Assembly (NCBI GenBank): GCA_035653595.1 | Contig: DASRBO010000098.1 | Span: 1-64,000 of the forward strand | Source of the DNA: DASRBO01 sp035653595 | GTDB lineage: Bacteria; Actinomycetota; Acidimicrobiia; Acidimicrobiales; JAJPHE01 | DNA length: 64,000 nt | Direction of reading: 5' to 3' | Shown here: one piece after another, positions 57,122 through 64,000 of the stretch | Layout of the letters: each line of letters starts with the position of its first letter | How positions within the stretch are numbered: the first letter of the stretch is position 1 | Program-made: the position numbers and the translations under genes | Notes under the pieces: generated by a model | What the model was told of the DNA's origin: nothing | What the model saw: the letters and a program-made list of their open reading frames with translations, nothing else | Databases searched by the model: none

Positions 57122-57180
57122 GATCCCAGAGGGTCAGGCAGCAGATCCCAGAGCGTCAGGCAGATCCCGCAGGGTTCAGG
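57122..57180 (+). repeat. three imperfect direct repeats after tRNA-Ala
   Basis: CAGATCCCAGAGGGTCAGG, CAGATCCCAGAGCGTCAGG and CAGATCCCGCAGGGTTCAGG follow each other directly behind the tRNA. The last unit overlaps the 3' end of the copper-monooxygenase-like gene. Confidence 0.75.
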
Positions 57181-58300
57181 CGGTCCAGCTGACGATGGCC
57201 AGGCACATCTCGTCGGTCGAGCCGTCGCCCCAGGTGACGAAGCGGGGTGGGAGCCGCCGGAGCTCGGGCAGCAGCTGGTGGAGCTCGGGGTTGTAGGTGC
57301 AGGTCACCTGGAGGCGGTCGGTGGGGCTGACCGTCACCGGCTTGATGTCGTAGGACCGCTGGTAGTCGAAGTTGAAGTTGGTGACGTCCAGCAGCGTCTG
57401 CTGGCTCGGTGTCCCCGGATCGAGCACGATCTTCATCCCCTTGCCGAGCAGGTGCATGTGGGCGGTCAGCCTCATGATGCTGCCGGAGAAGCCCAGCGGC
57501 CAGGTACAGCTGGTGGTGTCGCCGGACGGCGGGCTCTGCGGATCCCGCCCACATGCCGACTCCAGCAGTGTCACGAATCGGGGAAGCTCAGGCCCGAAGC
57601 GCCGCCCGAGGTCGGCCAGGGAGCTGTTGCGGTCGCACAGCGGCCCTGAGACTCCCGCCGGGCAGGGCACGTCGGGAGGCGCAGGCAGGAGGCTGAGCTT
57701 GAGGGGTTGCCGGTTCGGGGTGGTCGGCACCGTCTGCAGCACCAGCCGGGCCCGCACCGGTGCGTGTCCGGCGAGCATGTTGTAGTGGATCTGCATCACC
57801 ACCAGGCTTCCGGCCGGGAAGGAAATGCCCGTCCCCTTGGGCACCACGTCCTCACCGTGGCCGGGCGCCCATGCCGACAGCCACGGCGTCTTGTCGAGGC
57901 CGGCGAGGCCCCGACCGGGCAGGACCGACTCGCCGAAGCAGGTCCACCCCTGGCCGTTGCCGTCGGCCGCCCGGGCCTCCCCGGCGACATCCGGTGGGAC
58001 GAGGAACAGGATGGCGTGGTGGACCTCAGGGCTGTCGGGGAAGAAGTGGCTCGACACGATCATCGAGTCCGTCCTCACCTCCGGGTCCAGCAGGGTGCAG
58101 TGGTAGTCGTCGGTTCCACCCCCCGGTGGCGCCGTCGGCTGGTAGGAGTGGTCGGCCTGGAGGGTCAGGGTCCGTGAGCCCGCCGGGGGGGCGGTGGCAG
58201 CAGCGGCGGCGCCCGTCCCACCGGAGCCGCAGCCGGTCAGTCCGAGGGCTAGGGCGGCCGACGCCGCCAGCAGGACCAGTCCGGCGCGGCTCCGCAGCAT
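57176..58300 (-). CDS. copper type II monooxygenase-like lipoprotein
   Basis: 374 residues from ATG 58300 (GTG 58327 possible). Signal with lipobox LGLTGC. The PHM/DBH-like two-domain pattern is visible: SPEVHHAILFLVP (CuM-type HH), MQIHYNML, TAHMHLLGKGMKI (HxH) and a late GDGSTDEMCLA with Met. Paired cysteines fit extracellular disulfides. The family hydroxylates carbon next to amide or amine groups using ascorbate; the bacterial reaction is unknown. Stands alone between the tRNA and a pseudogene. Confidence 0.65.
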   Translation of the reverse strand: MLRSRAGLVLLAASAALALGLTGCGSGGTGAAAAATAPPAGSRTLTLQADHSYQPTAPPGGGTDDYHCTLLDPEVRTDSMIVSSHFFPDSPEVHHAILFLVPPDVAGEARAADGNGQGWTCFGESVLPGRGLAGLDKTPWLSAWAPGHGEDVVPKGTGISFPAGSLVVMQIHYNMLAGHAPVRARLVLQTVPTTPNRQPLKLSLLPAPPDVPCPAGVSGPLCDRNSSLADLGRRFGPELPRFVTLLESACGRDPQSPPSGDTTSCTWPLGFSGSIMRLTAHMHLLGKGMKIVLDPGTPSQQTLLDVTNFNFDYQRSYDIKPVTVSPTDRLQVTCTYNPELHQLLPELRRLPPRFVTWGDGSTDEMCLAIVSWTA

Positions 58301-58338
58301 CGGGGCGAGCCTAAGCCAGTGCCGCACCCAGCCGGCGG

Positions 58339-58677
58339 TCAGCCGACGCCGTCCGCCCGGGCGAGGCGGTCGGCCAGATCGCTGGCCATCGCTCTGGCCA
58401 CGCCGGGGTGGCGCATGAAGGCTCGGAACTTCTCGATTCCCACGACGAGGACGGTCATCGGGCTCGTGGCCGTCACGGTGGCGGATCGGGGCTGGTTCCT
58501 GAGCATGGCCATCTCGCCGATGAACTGACCGGGGCCGATGGTCGAGATCGCCGAACCCCTGATGCTCACCTCAGCCCTCCAGCACGAGTTCCTTCGGGCG
58601 CCTATCCGGATCACACGGCCGCCGCTTTGGAGCTCGAGGGGCCCCAGGACCCGCAAGTTCATCGTCCGAAGAGTCAC
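58339..58677 (-). pseudogene. cyclic-nucleotide-binding-domain gene, frameshifted remnant
   Basis: The C-terminal ~65 codons give a clear cNMP-binding half: ISTIGPGQFIGEMAMLRNQ, PRSATVTATSPM and a final helix. Just before it, between ~58580 and 58612, the natural reading is one frame over (DPDRRPKELVLEG). Dropping one T near 58580 gives the canonical LEGEVSI junction. So the domain is split by two compensating shifts. Decay or sequence error; as read, the phosphate-binding cassette (GEMA...RSAT) is present but the first beta-strands are scrambled. Confidence 0.65.
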
Positions 58678-58878
58678 CGGACATCCCGCAATGAATCCCC
58701 CATGAGGGCCGAGGCGGTGGCGCCGGCCACCGCCTCCGAGCGGGCGCTGGTTCGAGTCTCGTTGCGCCCGCCACCGGCGCCTGGACAGGGTCGCGTCGGC
58801 CCCCGGCCGGCGCCCTCGCGCTGGACAGCCCCGCCGCCGCCTCTCCTAGATTCGCCACAAATAGCGAGGGGGAACACG

Positions 58879-59682
58879 ATGGGCTTCGACAAGCTGTTCT
58901 CGATCGAGGGCAAGACCGCCCTGGTAACCGGGGGGTCCCGTGGCATCGGCGAGATGATCGCCGCCGGCTTCCTGGCCAACGGGGCCAAGGTGTACATCAG
59001 CTCCCGAAAGGCCGACGTCTGCGACGCCACCGCCAAACGGCTGGCCAACGAGTACGGCGGGGAGTGCGTTTCCCTGCCCGCCAACCTGGCGGAGCTGGAG
59101 GGGGCCGAGGCGCTGGCGTCCGAGCTGGGCGGGCGGGAGAGCCGGCTCGACATCCTCGTCAACAACGCCGGTGTCTCCTGGGGGGCCAAGCTCGACGAGT
59201 TCCCCGAGGTCGGCTGGGACAAGGTCATGGACACCAACGTCAAGGGCGTCTTCTTCCTCACCCAGAAGCTGCTGCCCCTGCTGGAGGCAGCCGCAACGGC
59301 CGAGGACCCGGCCCGGGTCATCAACATCGGCTCGATCGACGGCCTCAAGACCCCGGCGTTCGACAACTTCTCCTACGGGCCGTCCAAGGCGGCGGTCCAT
59401 GCCCTCACCCGCCAGCTGGCGGCCCACCTGGTCCGGCGCAACATCATCGTGAACGCCATCGCCCCGGGCCCGTTCCCCACCTACATGCTCAGCACCGGGG
59501 TCGGCACGAAGGGGGACGTGGAGGGCACCGACTGGGCCGCCGTGGGCCGGGGCAACCCCCGGGGCCGGGTGGGCAGCCCGGAGGACATCGCCGGCCTGGC
59601 CATCTTCCTCAGCTCCCGAGCCGGCGCCTACACCGTGGGCGAGGTCATCACCTGCGACGGCGGGTCGGTGGTGGCGCGCTGA
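58879..59682 (+). CDS. short-chain dehydrogenase/reductase (SDR) 1
   Basis: 267 residues from ATG 58879 (GAGGGGG 7 nt upstream). KTALVTGGSRGIGEMIA is the TGxxxGIG cofactor loop, ILVNNAGVSWG the NNAG strand, and INIGSIDG with FSYGPSKAAVHAL the catalytic Ser and YxxxK. C-terminal ITCDGGSVV. Cofactor-loop residues (SSRKAD) favour NADP. Resembles 3-oxoacyl/glucose-type SDRs; substrate unknown. It overlaps SDR 2. Confidence 0.88.
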   Translation: MGFDKLFSIEGKTALVTGGSRGIGEMIAAGFLANGAKVYISSRKADVCDATAKRLANEYGGECVSLPANLAELEGAEALASELGGRESRLDILVNNAGVSWGAKLDEFPEVGWDKVMDTNVKGVFFLTQKLLPLLEAAATAEDPARVINIGSIDGLKTPAFDNFSYGPSKAAVHALTRQLAAHLVRRNIIVNAIAPGPFPTYMLSTGVGTKGDVEGTDWAAVGRGNPRGRVGSPEDIAGLAIFLSSRAGAYTVGEVITCDGGSVVAR

Positions 59683-60440
59683 ACAAGGAGGGCCGCATCG
59701 AGGGGAAGGTCGCCCTCATCTCCGGTGGCGCCAGAGGAATGGGCGCGGCGGAGGCCCGCCGGTTCGTGGCCGAGGGCGCCAGGGTGGTGGTGGGCGACGT
59801 CGATGACGAGGCGGGCGCTGAGCTGGCCGCCTCGCTCGGCGAAGCCGCCACCTTCGTGCCCCTCGATGTCACCGACGAGGCGGCGTGGTCGGCCGCCGTC
59901 GCCGGGGCCCAGGCCGCCTACGGTCGCCTCGACGTGCTGGTCAACAACGCCGGCATCCTGTCCGTGGCCCCCATGGTCCTGACCGACGCCCAGATGTTCA
60001 TGGATGTCGTGCGCATCAACCAGCTGGGGGTGTTCCTGGGCATGAGGGCGGTGGTGGCGCCCATGACCGAGGCCGGCGGCGGCTCGATCATCAACATCTC
60101 ATCGGTGGCTGGGCTGATCGGGGCCGTCGGCCACATCGCCTACGGGGCCAGCAAGTGGGCGGTTCGGGGGATGACCAAGACCGCCGCCCTCGAGCTCGCT
60201 CCCCTCGGCATCAGGGTCAACTCGGTCCACCCCGGCATGGTCGACACCGCCATGCTGGACAACTACCGGGCCCTGGGAGCGCCGGACCAGCGGCTGGCCC
60301 AGTCGGTCCCGCTCAAGCGGCTGGCCCGCCCAGAGGACGTCGCTGAGCTCGTCCTCTACCTGGCCTCGGACGACAGCCGCTACTCGACTGGCTCGGAGTT
60401 CGTGGTCGACGGGGGGATGACGGCCGGGCGCTCGGCCTGA
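59679..60440 (+). CDS. short-chain dehydrogenase/reductase (SDR) 2, non-ATG start
   Basis: About 253 residues. KVALISGGARGMGAAEA (cofactor loop), VVVGDVDDEAG (Asp, favours NAD), VLVNNAGIL, INISSVAGL and IAYGASKWAVRGM (Ser, YxxxK). There is no ATG/GTG/TTG in frame before the cofactor loop. Either CTG 59679, overlapping the SDR 1 stop as CTGA, or ATC 59697, which has AAGGAGG 5 nt upstream, must start it. Close to 3-alpha/20-beta-hydroxysteroid-dehydrogenase-like SDRs. Confidence 0.87.
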   Translation: MNKEGRIEGKVALISGGARGMGAAEARRFVAEGARVVVGDVDDEAGAELAASLGEAATFVPLDVTDEAAWSAAVAGAQAAYGRLDVLVNNAGILSVAPMVLTDAQMFMDVVRINQLGVFLGMRAVVAPMTEAGGGSIINISSVAGLIGAVGHIAYGASKWAVRGMTKTAALELAPLGIRVNSVHPGMVDTAMLDNYRALGAPDQRLAQSVPLKRLARPEDVAELVLYLASDDSRYSTGSEFVVDGGMTAGRSA

Positions 60441-60452
60441 GAGCCGGCCCGG

Positions 60453-60668
60453 TTAGCCGACGGGCTCGGACAGGGTGTCGGCCTGCAGGGCGGCCAGCAC
60501 CTCCGAGCGCCAGTAGCGCCGGTGTCCGCCGAGGGTGCGCACCGCCGGCAGGCGCCCGTCGCGCGACCATCGGGCGACGGTCTTGGTGTTGACCCGGAAC
60601 ATGGTGGCCACCTCGCTGGGGGTGAGGAGGCGGTCCTCACCGGCGGCTGGACTGTCACTGGTCAGCAT
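60453..60668 (-). CDS. bldC: BldC-like MerR-type DNA-binding protein
   Basis: 71 residues from ATG 60668 with GGAAGG 5 nt upstream. LLTPSEVATMFRVNTKTVARWSRDGRLPAVRTLGGHRRY region is the single MerR-like HTH with wing that makes up almost the whole protein, as in BldC of Streptomyces. BldC binds DNA repeats cooperatively and controls development and metabolism. Convergent with SDR 2. Confidence 0.85.
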   Translation of the reverse strand: MLTSDSPAAGEDRLLTPSEVATMFRVNTKTVARWSRDGRLPAVRTLGGHRRYWRSEVLAALQADTLSEPVG

Positions 60669-60725
60669 CTGACCTTCCTCCGAAACGGGCCTCAATGGGC
60701 GTGTAGTGGTCGAAGCAGGACGAAG

Positions 60726-60741
60726 ATTAGCGTCCTCTAAT
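60726..60741. promoter_or_regulatory. inverted repeat upstream of bldC-like gene
   Basis: ATTAG-N6-CTAAT in the gap 60669-60873, about 58 bp upstream of the bldC-like start. A possible operator; no direct evidence. Confidence 0.35.
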
Positions 60742-60873
60742 GGCTCTGGTCCAGTTTTCGGACGATCTGTACGGTTCGTTGGCCCTCATTGTCAACCCGG
60801 TGTCTCCACGCCCGGCCGCCAGGGGAACGGCAATTCGGGCCGCCACCGCCGGTCGGGCCGCCATCATGGGCGG

Positions 60874-62463
60874 GTGCTGGAGGTGCGCGCCCTGGCGGTG
60901 GAGGTCGGTGGACACGCGACCCTCCACGACGGCTCCTTCACCGTGCGCGCCGGCGACAAGGTCGGCCTGGTAGGCCGGAACGGGGCGGGCAAGACAAGCC
61001 TGCTTCGGGTTCTGGCCGGAGAGGCGCCGGCCGCCGGCGGCCAGATCGTACGGAGGGGCGCCGTCGGCTACCTGCCCCAGGACCCCCGACCCCGGGGAGC
61101 AGGCGTCGACGCCACCGCCATGTCCCACGTCCTGTCGGGCCGCGGCCTCGACGTGGCCGCCCGCCAGCTTGAGAAGCTGCGCCTGGCGGTGGAGGAGTCG
61201 CCTGATCCCGACCGGGTGGCCCGTTTCTCGCGGGCCGAGGAGCGCTTCCTGCTCGACGGCGGGTATGTGGCCGAGGCCGAGGTCCGCCGCATCGCCGCCG
61301 GCCTCGGTCTGACCCAGGCCCGCCTCGACCTGCCCCTAGGCACCCTCTCGGGAGGGGAGCGCCGGCGGGTGGAGCTGGCCCGCATCCTCTTCGCCGGCAG
61401 CGACCTGCTCCTGCTGGACGAGCCCACCAACCACCTCGACGTCGACGCCAAGTCGTGGCTGATGTCCTTCCTGCGCTCGTACCGGGGCGCCCTGCTGGTG
61501 GTGAGCCACGACCTCGACCTTCTCGACGAGGCGATCACCCGGGTTCTCCACCTGGACGAGGCGGTCGTCGTGGACTACCGGGGCACCTACTCCCAGTACC
61601 GCCAGGCCCGCCGCCAGGACGAGGAGCGCCAGGCCCGCCTGGCGGAGCGACAGCAGGGCGAGATCCGGCGGCTCTCCGACCTGGCCGATTCCATGCGCCA
61701 CCAGGGCGGCAAGCGGGCCCGCAAGGCCAAGACCCTCGACACCAGGGTGGAGCGGCTCCAGTCCACCGCCGTTTCCGGCCCGGCGCGCGAGCGCCGCTAC
61801 CGGGTGCGCTTCCCGGCCCCGCCACGGGCTCCCCGGACCGTGCTCGAGGCGGAGGGGCTGGCCAAGTCCTACGGGGGCCCGGCCGTCTTCGCCGATCTCG
61901 GCTTCGCCCTCGAGCGGGGGGAGCGCATGCTGGTCATGGGGCTCAACGGCGCAGGCAAGACGTCACTGCTGCGGATCCTCGCCGGCCTGTCGGAGCCGGA
62001 CACCGGCGAGGTCGTGTTCGGCCCGGGCGTCTCCCTCGGCTACTACGCCCAGGAGCACGAGGGCATCCGGGCCGGCGTGTCGGTGCTCGAGCACATGCGC
62101 CAGGAGGCGGCGCTGGCCGACGTCGAGCTGCGCGGCCTGCTGGGGATGTTCGCCCTGACCGGTGACAAGGCGTTCCAGGACGCCGGCACCCTGTCCGGAG
62201 GCGAGAAGACCAAGCTGGCGCTGGCCCAGCTGGTGGTCGGCCGGCACAACCTGCTGCTGCTGGACGAGCCGACCAACAACCTCGATCCCCCGTCGAGGGA
62301 GGCGGTGGGCGCCGCCCTCGCCTCCTGGCCCGGGGCCATGGTCGTGGTCAGCCACGACCCCGCCTTCGTGGAGGAGCTGGCTCCCGACCGGGCCCTGATC
62401 CTGCCCGAGGCGACCCTCGACTTCTGGACCGACGAGCTTCTGGACCTGGTCGCCCTGGCCTGA
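60874..62463 (+). CDS. ABC-F family ATPase
   Basis: 529 residues from GTG 60874. Two ATPase domains without membrane segments. Domain 1: VGLVGRNGAGKTSLLRVL, TLSGGERRRVELARIL, LLLLDEPTNHLD, VVSHDLDLLD. Linker with charged helix (EERQARLAERQQGEIRRL) near residues 245-290. Domain 2: VMGLNGAGKTSLLRIL, TLSGGEKTKLALAQLV, LLLDEPTNNLD, VVSHDPAFV. ABC-F proteins act on the ribosome, some giving antibiotic resistance; housekeeping members resemble EttA/Uup. Function here undetermined. Confidence 0.9.
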   Translation: MLEVRALAVEVGGHATLHDGSFTVRAGDKVGLVGRNGAGKTSLLRVLAGEAPAAGGQIVRRGAVGYLPQDPRPRGAGVDATAMSHVLSGRGLDVAARQLEKLRLAVEESPDPDRVARFSRAEERFLLDGGYVAEAEVRRIAAGLGLTQARLDLPLGTLSGGERRRVELARILFAGSDLLLLDEPTNHLDVDAKSWLMSFLRSYRGALLVVSHDLDLLDEAITRVLHLDEAVVVDYRGTYSQYRQARRQDEERQARLAERQQGEIRRLSDLADSMRHQGGKRARKAKTLDTRVERLQSTAVSGPARERRYRVRFPAPPRAPRTVLEAEGLAKSYGGPAVFADLGFALERGERMLVMGLNGAGKTSLLRILAGLSEPDTGEVVFGPGVSLGYYAQEHEGIRAGVSVLEHMRQEAALADVELRGLLGMFALTGDKAFQDAGTLSGGEKTKLALAQLVVGRHNLLLLDEPTNNLDPPSREAVGAALASWPGAMVVVSHDPAFVEELAPDRALILPEATLDFWTDELLDLVALA

Positions 62464-62544
62464 ACGTCGCCCCCGGAGGCGGGCAGACTCGGGGCCGCCC
62501 CGCCCCCGGACGGCCCGGTGCGCCGGCGCCAAGGAGACCGATCG

Positions 62545-63120
62545 ATGAGCCCCAGGCCCCGACCGAGCCAGCCCCGCCTCCCCCTGGCCACCGAACTCGA
62601 GGACAAGACGGCAGAGTGGATGGCGTTCGTGGCCGGCGACGACCGCCCTCTCAACCTCTACGCCACCCTGGCCCACAACGGCCGGGTCTTCCGGCGCTTC
62701 ACCCAGCTGGGCGGCACCCTGCTCTCCAACGGCACCCTGGCCGCCCGCGAGAGGGAGATAGTGATCCTGCGGGTGGGGTGGAACTGCCAGTCGGTCTACG
62801 AGTTCGGCCAGCACACCGTGATCGGCCGCCGGGCCGGCTTGAGCCCCGAGGAGATCGCCAGGCTGGCCCGGCCGGGGACGGGGGGATGGGACGAGGGCGA
62901 CGCCACCCTGGTGCTGATGGCCGACGAGCTCTGCGCCGGCGACTGCGTGTCCGACGGCACATGGGAGGCCCTGGCCCGCCGCTTCCACCCCGGCCAGCTG
63001 GTCGAGCTCGTCGTCCTGGCCGGCTACTACCGGCTGGTTTCCGGCTTCCTCAACAGCGCCGGGGTGGAGCTCGACCCCGGGGTGCCGGACTGGCCGGAGG
63101 GGGCCGTGCTGCCCGGCTGA
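62545..63120 (+). CDS. carboxymuconolactone decarboxylase (CMD) family protein
   Basis: 191 residues from ATG 62545 with AAGGAG 8 nt upstream. GTLAAREREIVILRVGWNCQSVYEFGQHTVIGRRAGLS is the CMD core, with the acidic residue, single Cys and His in the active-site helix pair. A second CxxC for peroxidase activity (AhpD) is absent. Many such proteins are uncharacterised. 81 bp downstream of the ABC-F gene. Confidence 0.8.
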   Translation: MSPRPRPSQPRLPLATELEDKTAEWMAFVAGDDRPLNLYATLAHNGRVFRRFTQLGGTLLSNGTLAAREREIVILRVGWNCQSVYEFGQHTVIGRRAGLSPEEIARLARPGTGGWDEGDATLVLMADELCAGDCVSDGTWEALARRFHPGQLVELVVLAGYYRLVSGFLNSAGVELDPGVPDWPEGAVLPG

Positions 63121-63163
63121 TCCGGGCACAACTCACGCTCCGCCGGACCTCCCGGGCCGAATA

Positions 63164-63178
63164 TACTTAGCCTAAGTA
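63164..63178. promoter_or_regulatory. MarR-type operator palindrome
   Basis: TACTTAG-C-CTAAGTA, a perfect 7-1-7 inverted repeat, 54 bp before the MarR gene in an AT-rich island (ATATACTTAG). Size and place fit autoregulation by the MarR protein. Confidence 0.7.
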
Positions 63179-63231
63179 ACAGATCGGCGGATTGCGGCGC
63201 CGGCCGGTGGGCGAGAGAGGGTGGTCCGGCG

Positions 63232-63672
63232 ATGGCCAGGGTGAAGGAGCAGGTGAACCTGGAATGGGTGGCCCGGCTCCGCCTCGTGGTGCTCCGCCTC
63301 GGTCGCCGCCTGCGCCAGAACGCCTCCGCCGGCCTCACCCCCTCCCAGCTGTCGGTGCTCTCGAGCCTCGACCTCCACGGCCCGCTCAGCCTGGGTGACC
63401 TGGCCGCCCACGAGGGGGTTCAGCCCCCCAGCGTCACCCGCATGGCGGGAGCGCTGGAGGAGGCCGGGCTGGTCCGGCGCAGCGGGTCCGAGTCCGACCG
63501 CAGGTCGGTGGTCGTGTCGCTCACCGCCGAGGGGCGCCGCGCCCTGGACGACCTCCGCCGCCAGCGTGACGCCTGGCTGGCCCGACGGCTGTCGGGTCTG
63601 AGCCCTGAGCAGGTGGCGGCGCTGGAGGCGGCCCTGCCGGTCCTCGAGGAGCTCCTGGGGGAGCGGCCATGA
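63232..63672 (+). CDS. MarR-family transcriptional regulator
   Basis: 146 residues from ATG 63232. Winged helix: LTPSQLSVLSSLDLHGPLSL, VQPPSVTRMAGALEEAGLV (recognition helix), RRSGSESDRRSVVVSLT (wing), then a dimerisation helix. It overlaps the MFS gene (ATGA), so it probably represses its own operon until a toxic ligand appears. Confidence 0.92.
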   Translation: MARVKEQVNLEWVARLRLVVLRLGRRLRQNASAGLTPSQLSVLSSLDLHGPLSLGDLAAHEGVQPPSVTRMAGALEEAGLVRRSGSESDRRSVVVSLTAEGRRALDDLRRQRDAWLARRLSGLSPEQVAALEAALPVLEELLGERP

Positions 63673-64000
63673 AGGGCCGCCCCCGCCCCCACGCCGCCGC
63701 GGCGATCGGGCTGTCGCCGCCCGGGGGCGCGCTGACCAGGTGGATGGCCTCGGCCCGCTCCACCGGAGCCCGCACCTTCGAGGCCCTGCAGTCGAGCCAC
63801 AACTTCCGCCTCTACTTCTTCGGCCAGATCGTCTCCATGTCGGGGACCTGGATGCAGACGGTGGCCCAGGGCTGGCTGGTCCTGCGCCTGACCGGGAGCA
63901 CCGTGGACCTGGGGGCGGTGACCGCGGTCCAGTTCCTGCCCGTGCTGATCGGTGGTCCCTGGGGCGGGGTCGTGGCCGACCGGGTGCGCAAGCGCCGCCT
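63669..64000 (+). CDS. MFS transporter (EntS/DUF894-like), 5' part
   Basis: The first ~110 codons from ATG 63669; the gene leaves the window at base 64000. After a basic N-terminus: SSHNFRLYFFGQIVSMSGTW, MQTVAQGWLVLRLTGS, AVQFLPVLIGGPWGGVVADRV. The last is the first MFS motif (GGxxADRxxRR-type). This subgroup exports siderophores or drugs. Coupled to marR by a 4-bp overlap. Confidence 0.88.
   Translation, partial: MKGRPRPHAAAAIGLSPPGGALTRWMASARSTGARTFEALQSSHNFRLYFFGQIVSMSGTWMQTVAQGWLVLRLTGSTVDLGAVTAVQFLPVLIGGPWGGVVADRVRKRR

Noticed and set aside
56844..57296. A 150-residue plus-strand peptide containing GRSSAGRAPALQAGG
   Set aside because: This is the well-known false peptide made by translating a tRNA gene (tRNA-Ala at 57046).
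58600..58677. N-terminus of a SARP regulator (LRVLGPLEL)
   Set aside because: The resemblance is short, and the same residues fit the first strands of the cNMP domain that follows.

Overview
The window is a chromosomal piece of a high-GC actinobacterium. Long GTG/ATG-started genes with chained 4-bp overlaps, an F420-type luciferase-like oxidoreductase, a BldC-type regulator, an LCP cell-wall ligase, and a glycoside-hydrolase-like protein carrying many 'DGGVFTYG' repeats point to Actinobacteria. Acidimicrobiia is my best guess, from the style of genes rather than from any search.

Layout. (1) 1-1535: the tail of a NERD-domain gene, a small coupled gene and a frameshifted membrane-anchored protein. 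(2) 1772-8876: a visibly more AT-rich accessory block. It holds a putative restriction endonuclease convergent with a Zn-ribbon DNA methylase, a small WYL-like protein, an HD phosphohydrolase, and an ImmA-like protease facing an Xre-type repressor across a palindromic operator. It ends at a 3' fragment of tRNA-Ile, which looks like the attachment scar of an integrative element. (3) 8902-25304: host-like genes for an ArsR regulator, secreted lipase, NAD(P)-binding proteins (including a KARI-like protein with changed active-site residues), the pntAA-pntAB-pntB transhydrogenase operon, MBL and SGNH hydrolases, LCP ligase and a propeller/GH25-like surface protein. (4) 25526-30373: LLM oxidoreductase, AlaX editing protein and two divergent citrate synthases sharing one palindromic promoter.

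(5) 30500-56938: the most coherent part, a large peptide/amino-acid catabolic island. It contains five S12 serine hydrolases (D-aminopeptidase/beta-lactamase fold), a GNAT acyltransferase, an N-acylamino-acid racemase (enolase superfamily), an M20 deacylase, a D-aminoacylase-like amidohydrolase, a DppA-type D-aminopeptidase, an M19 dipeptidase, a PucR-type regulator, two duplicated Leu/Ile/Val-type binding lipoproteins, and a branched-chain transporter compressed into two giant fusions (MFS-LivF and LivH-LivM-LivG). The inferred job is import and breakdown of peptides rich in D-amino acids, with D-to-L conversion by acylation, racemisation and deacylation.

(6) 57046-64000: tRNA-Ala(TGC), a copper-monooxygenase-like lipoprotein, a broken cyclic-nucleotide-binding gene, two SDRs, a BldC-like protein, an ABC-F ATPase, a CMD-family protein, and a MarR regulator coupled to an MFS exporter that leaves the window.

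Two genes have no ATG/GTG/TTG at a sensible position but have CTG (or ATC) in overlap with the upstream gene. One small lipoprotein also has no normal start, and two genes carry frameshifts that could be real decay or sequence errors.
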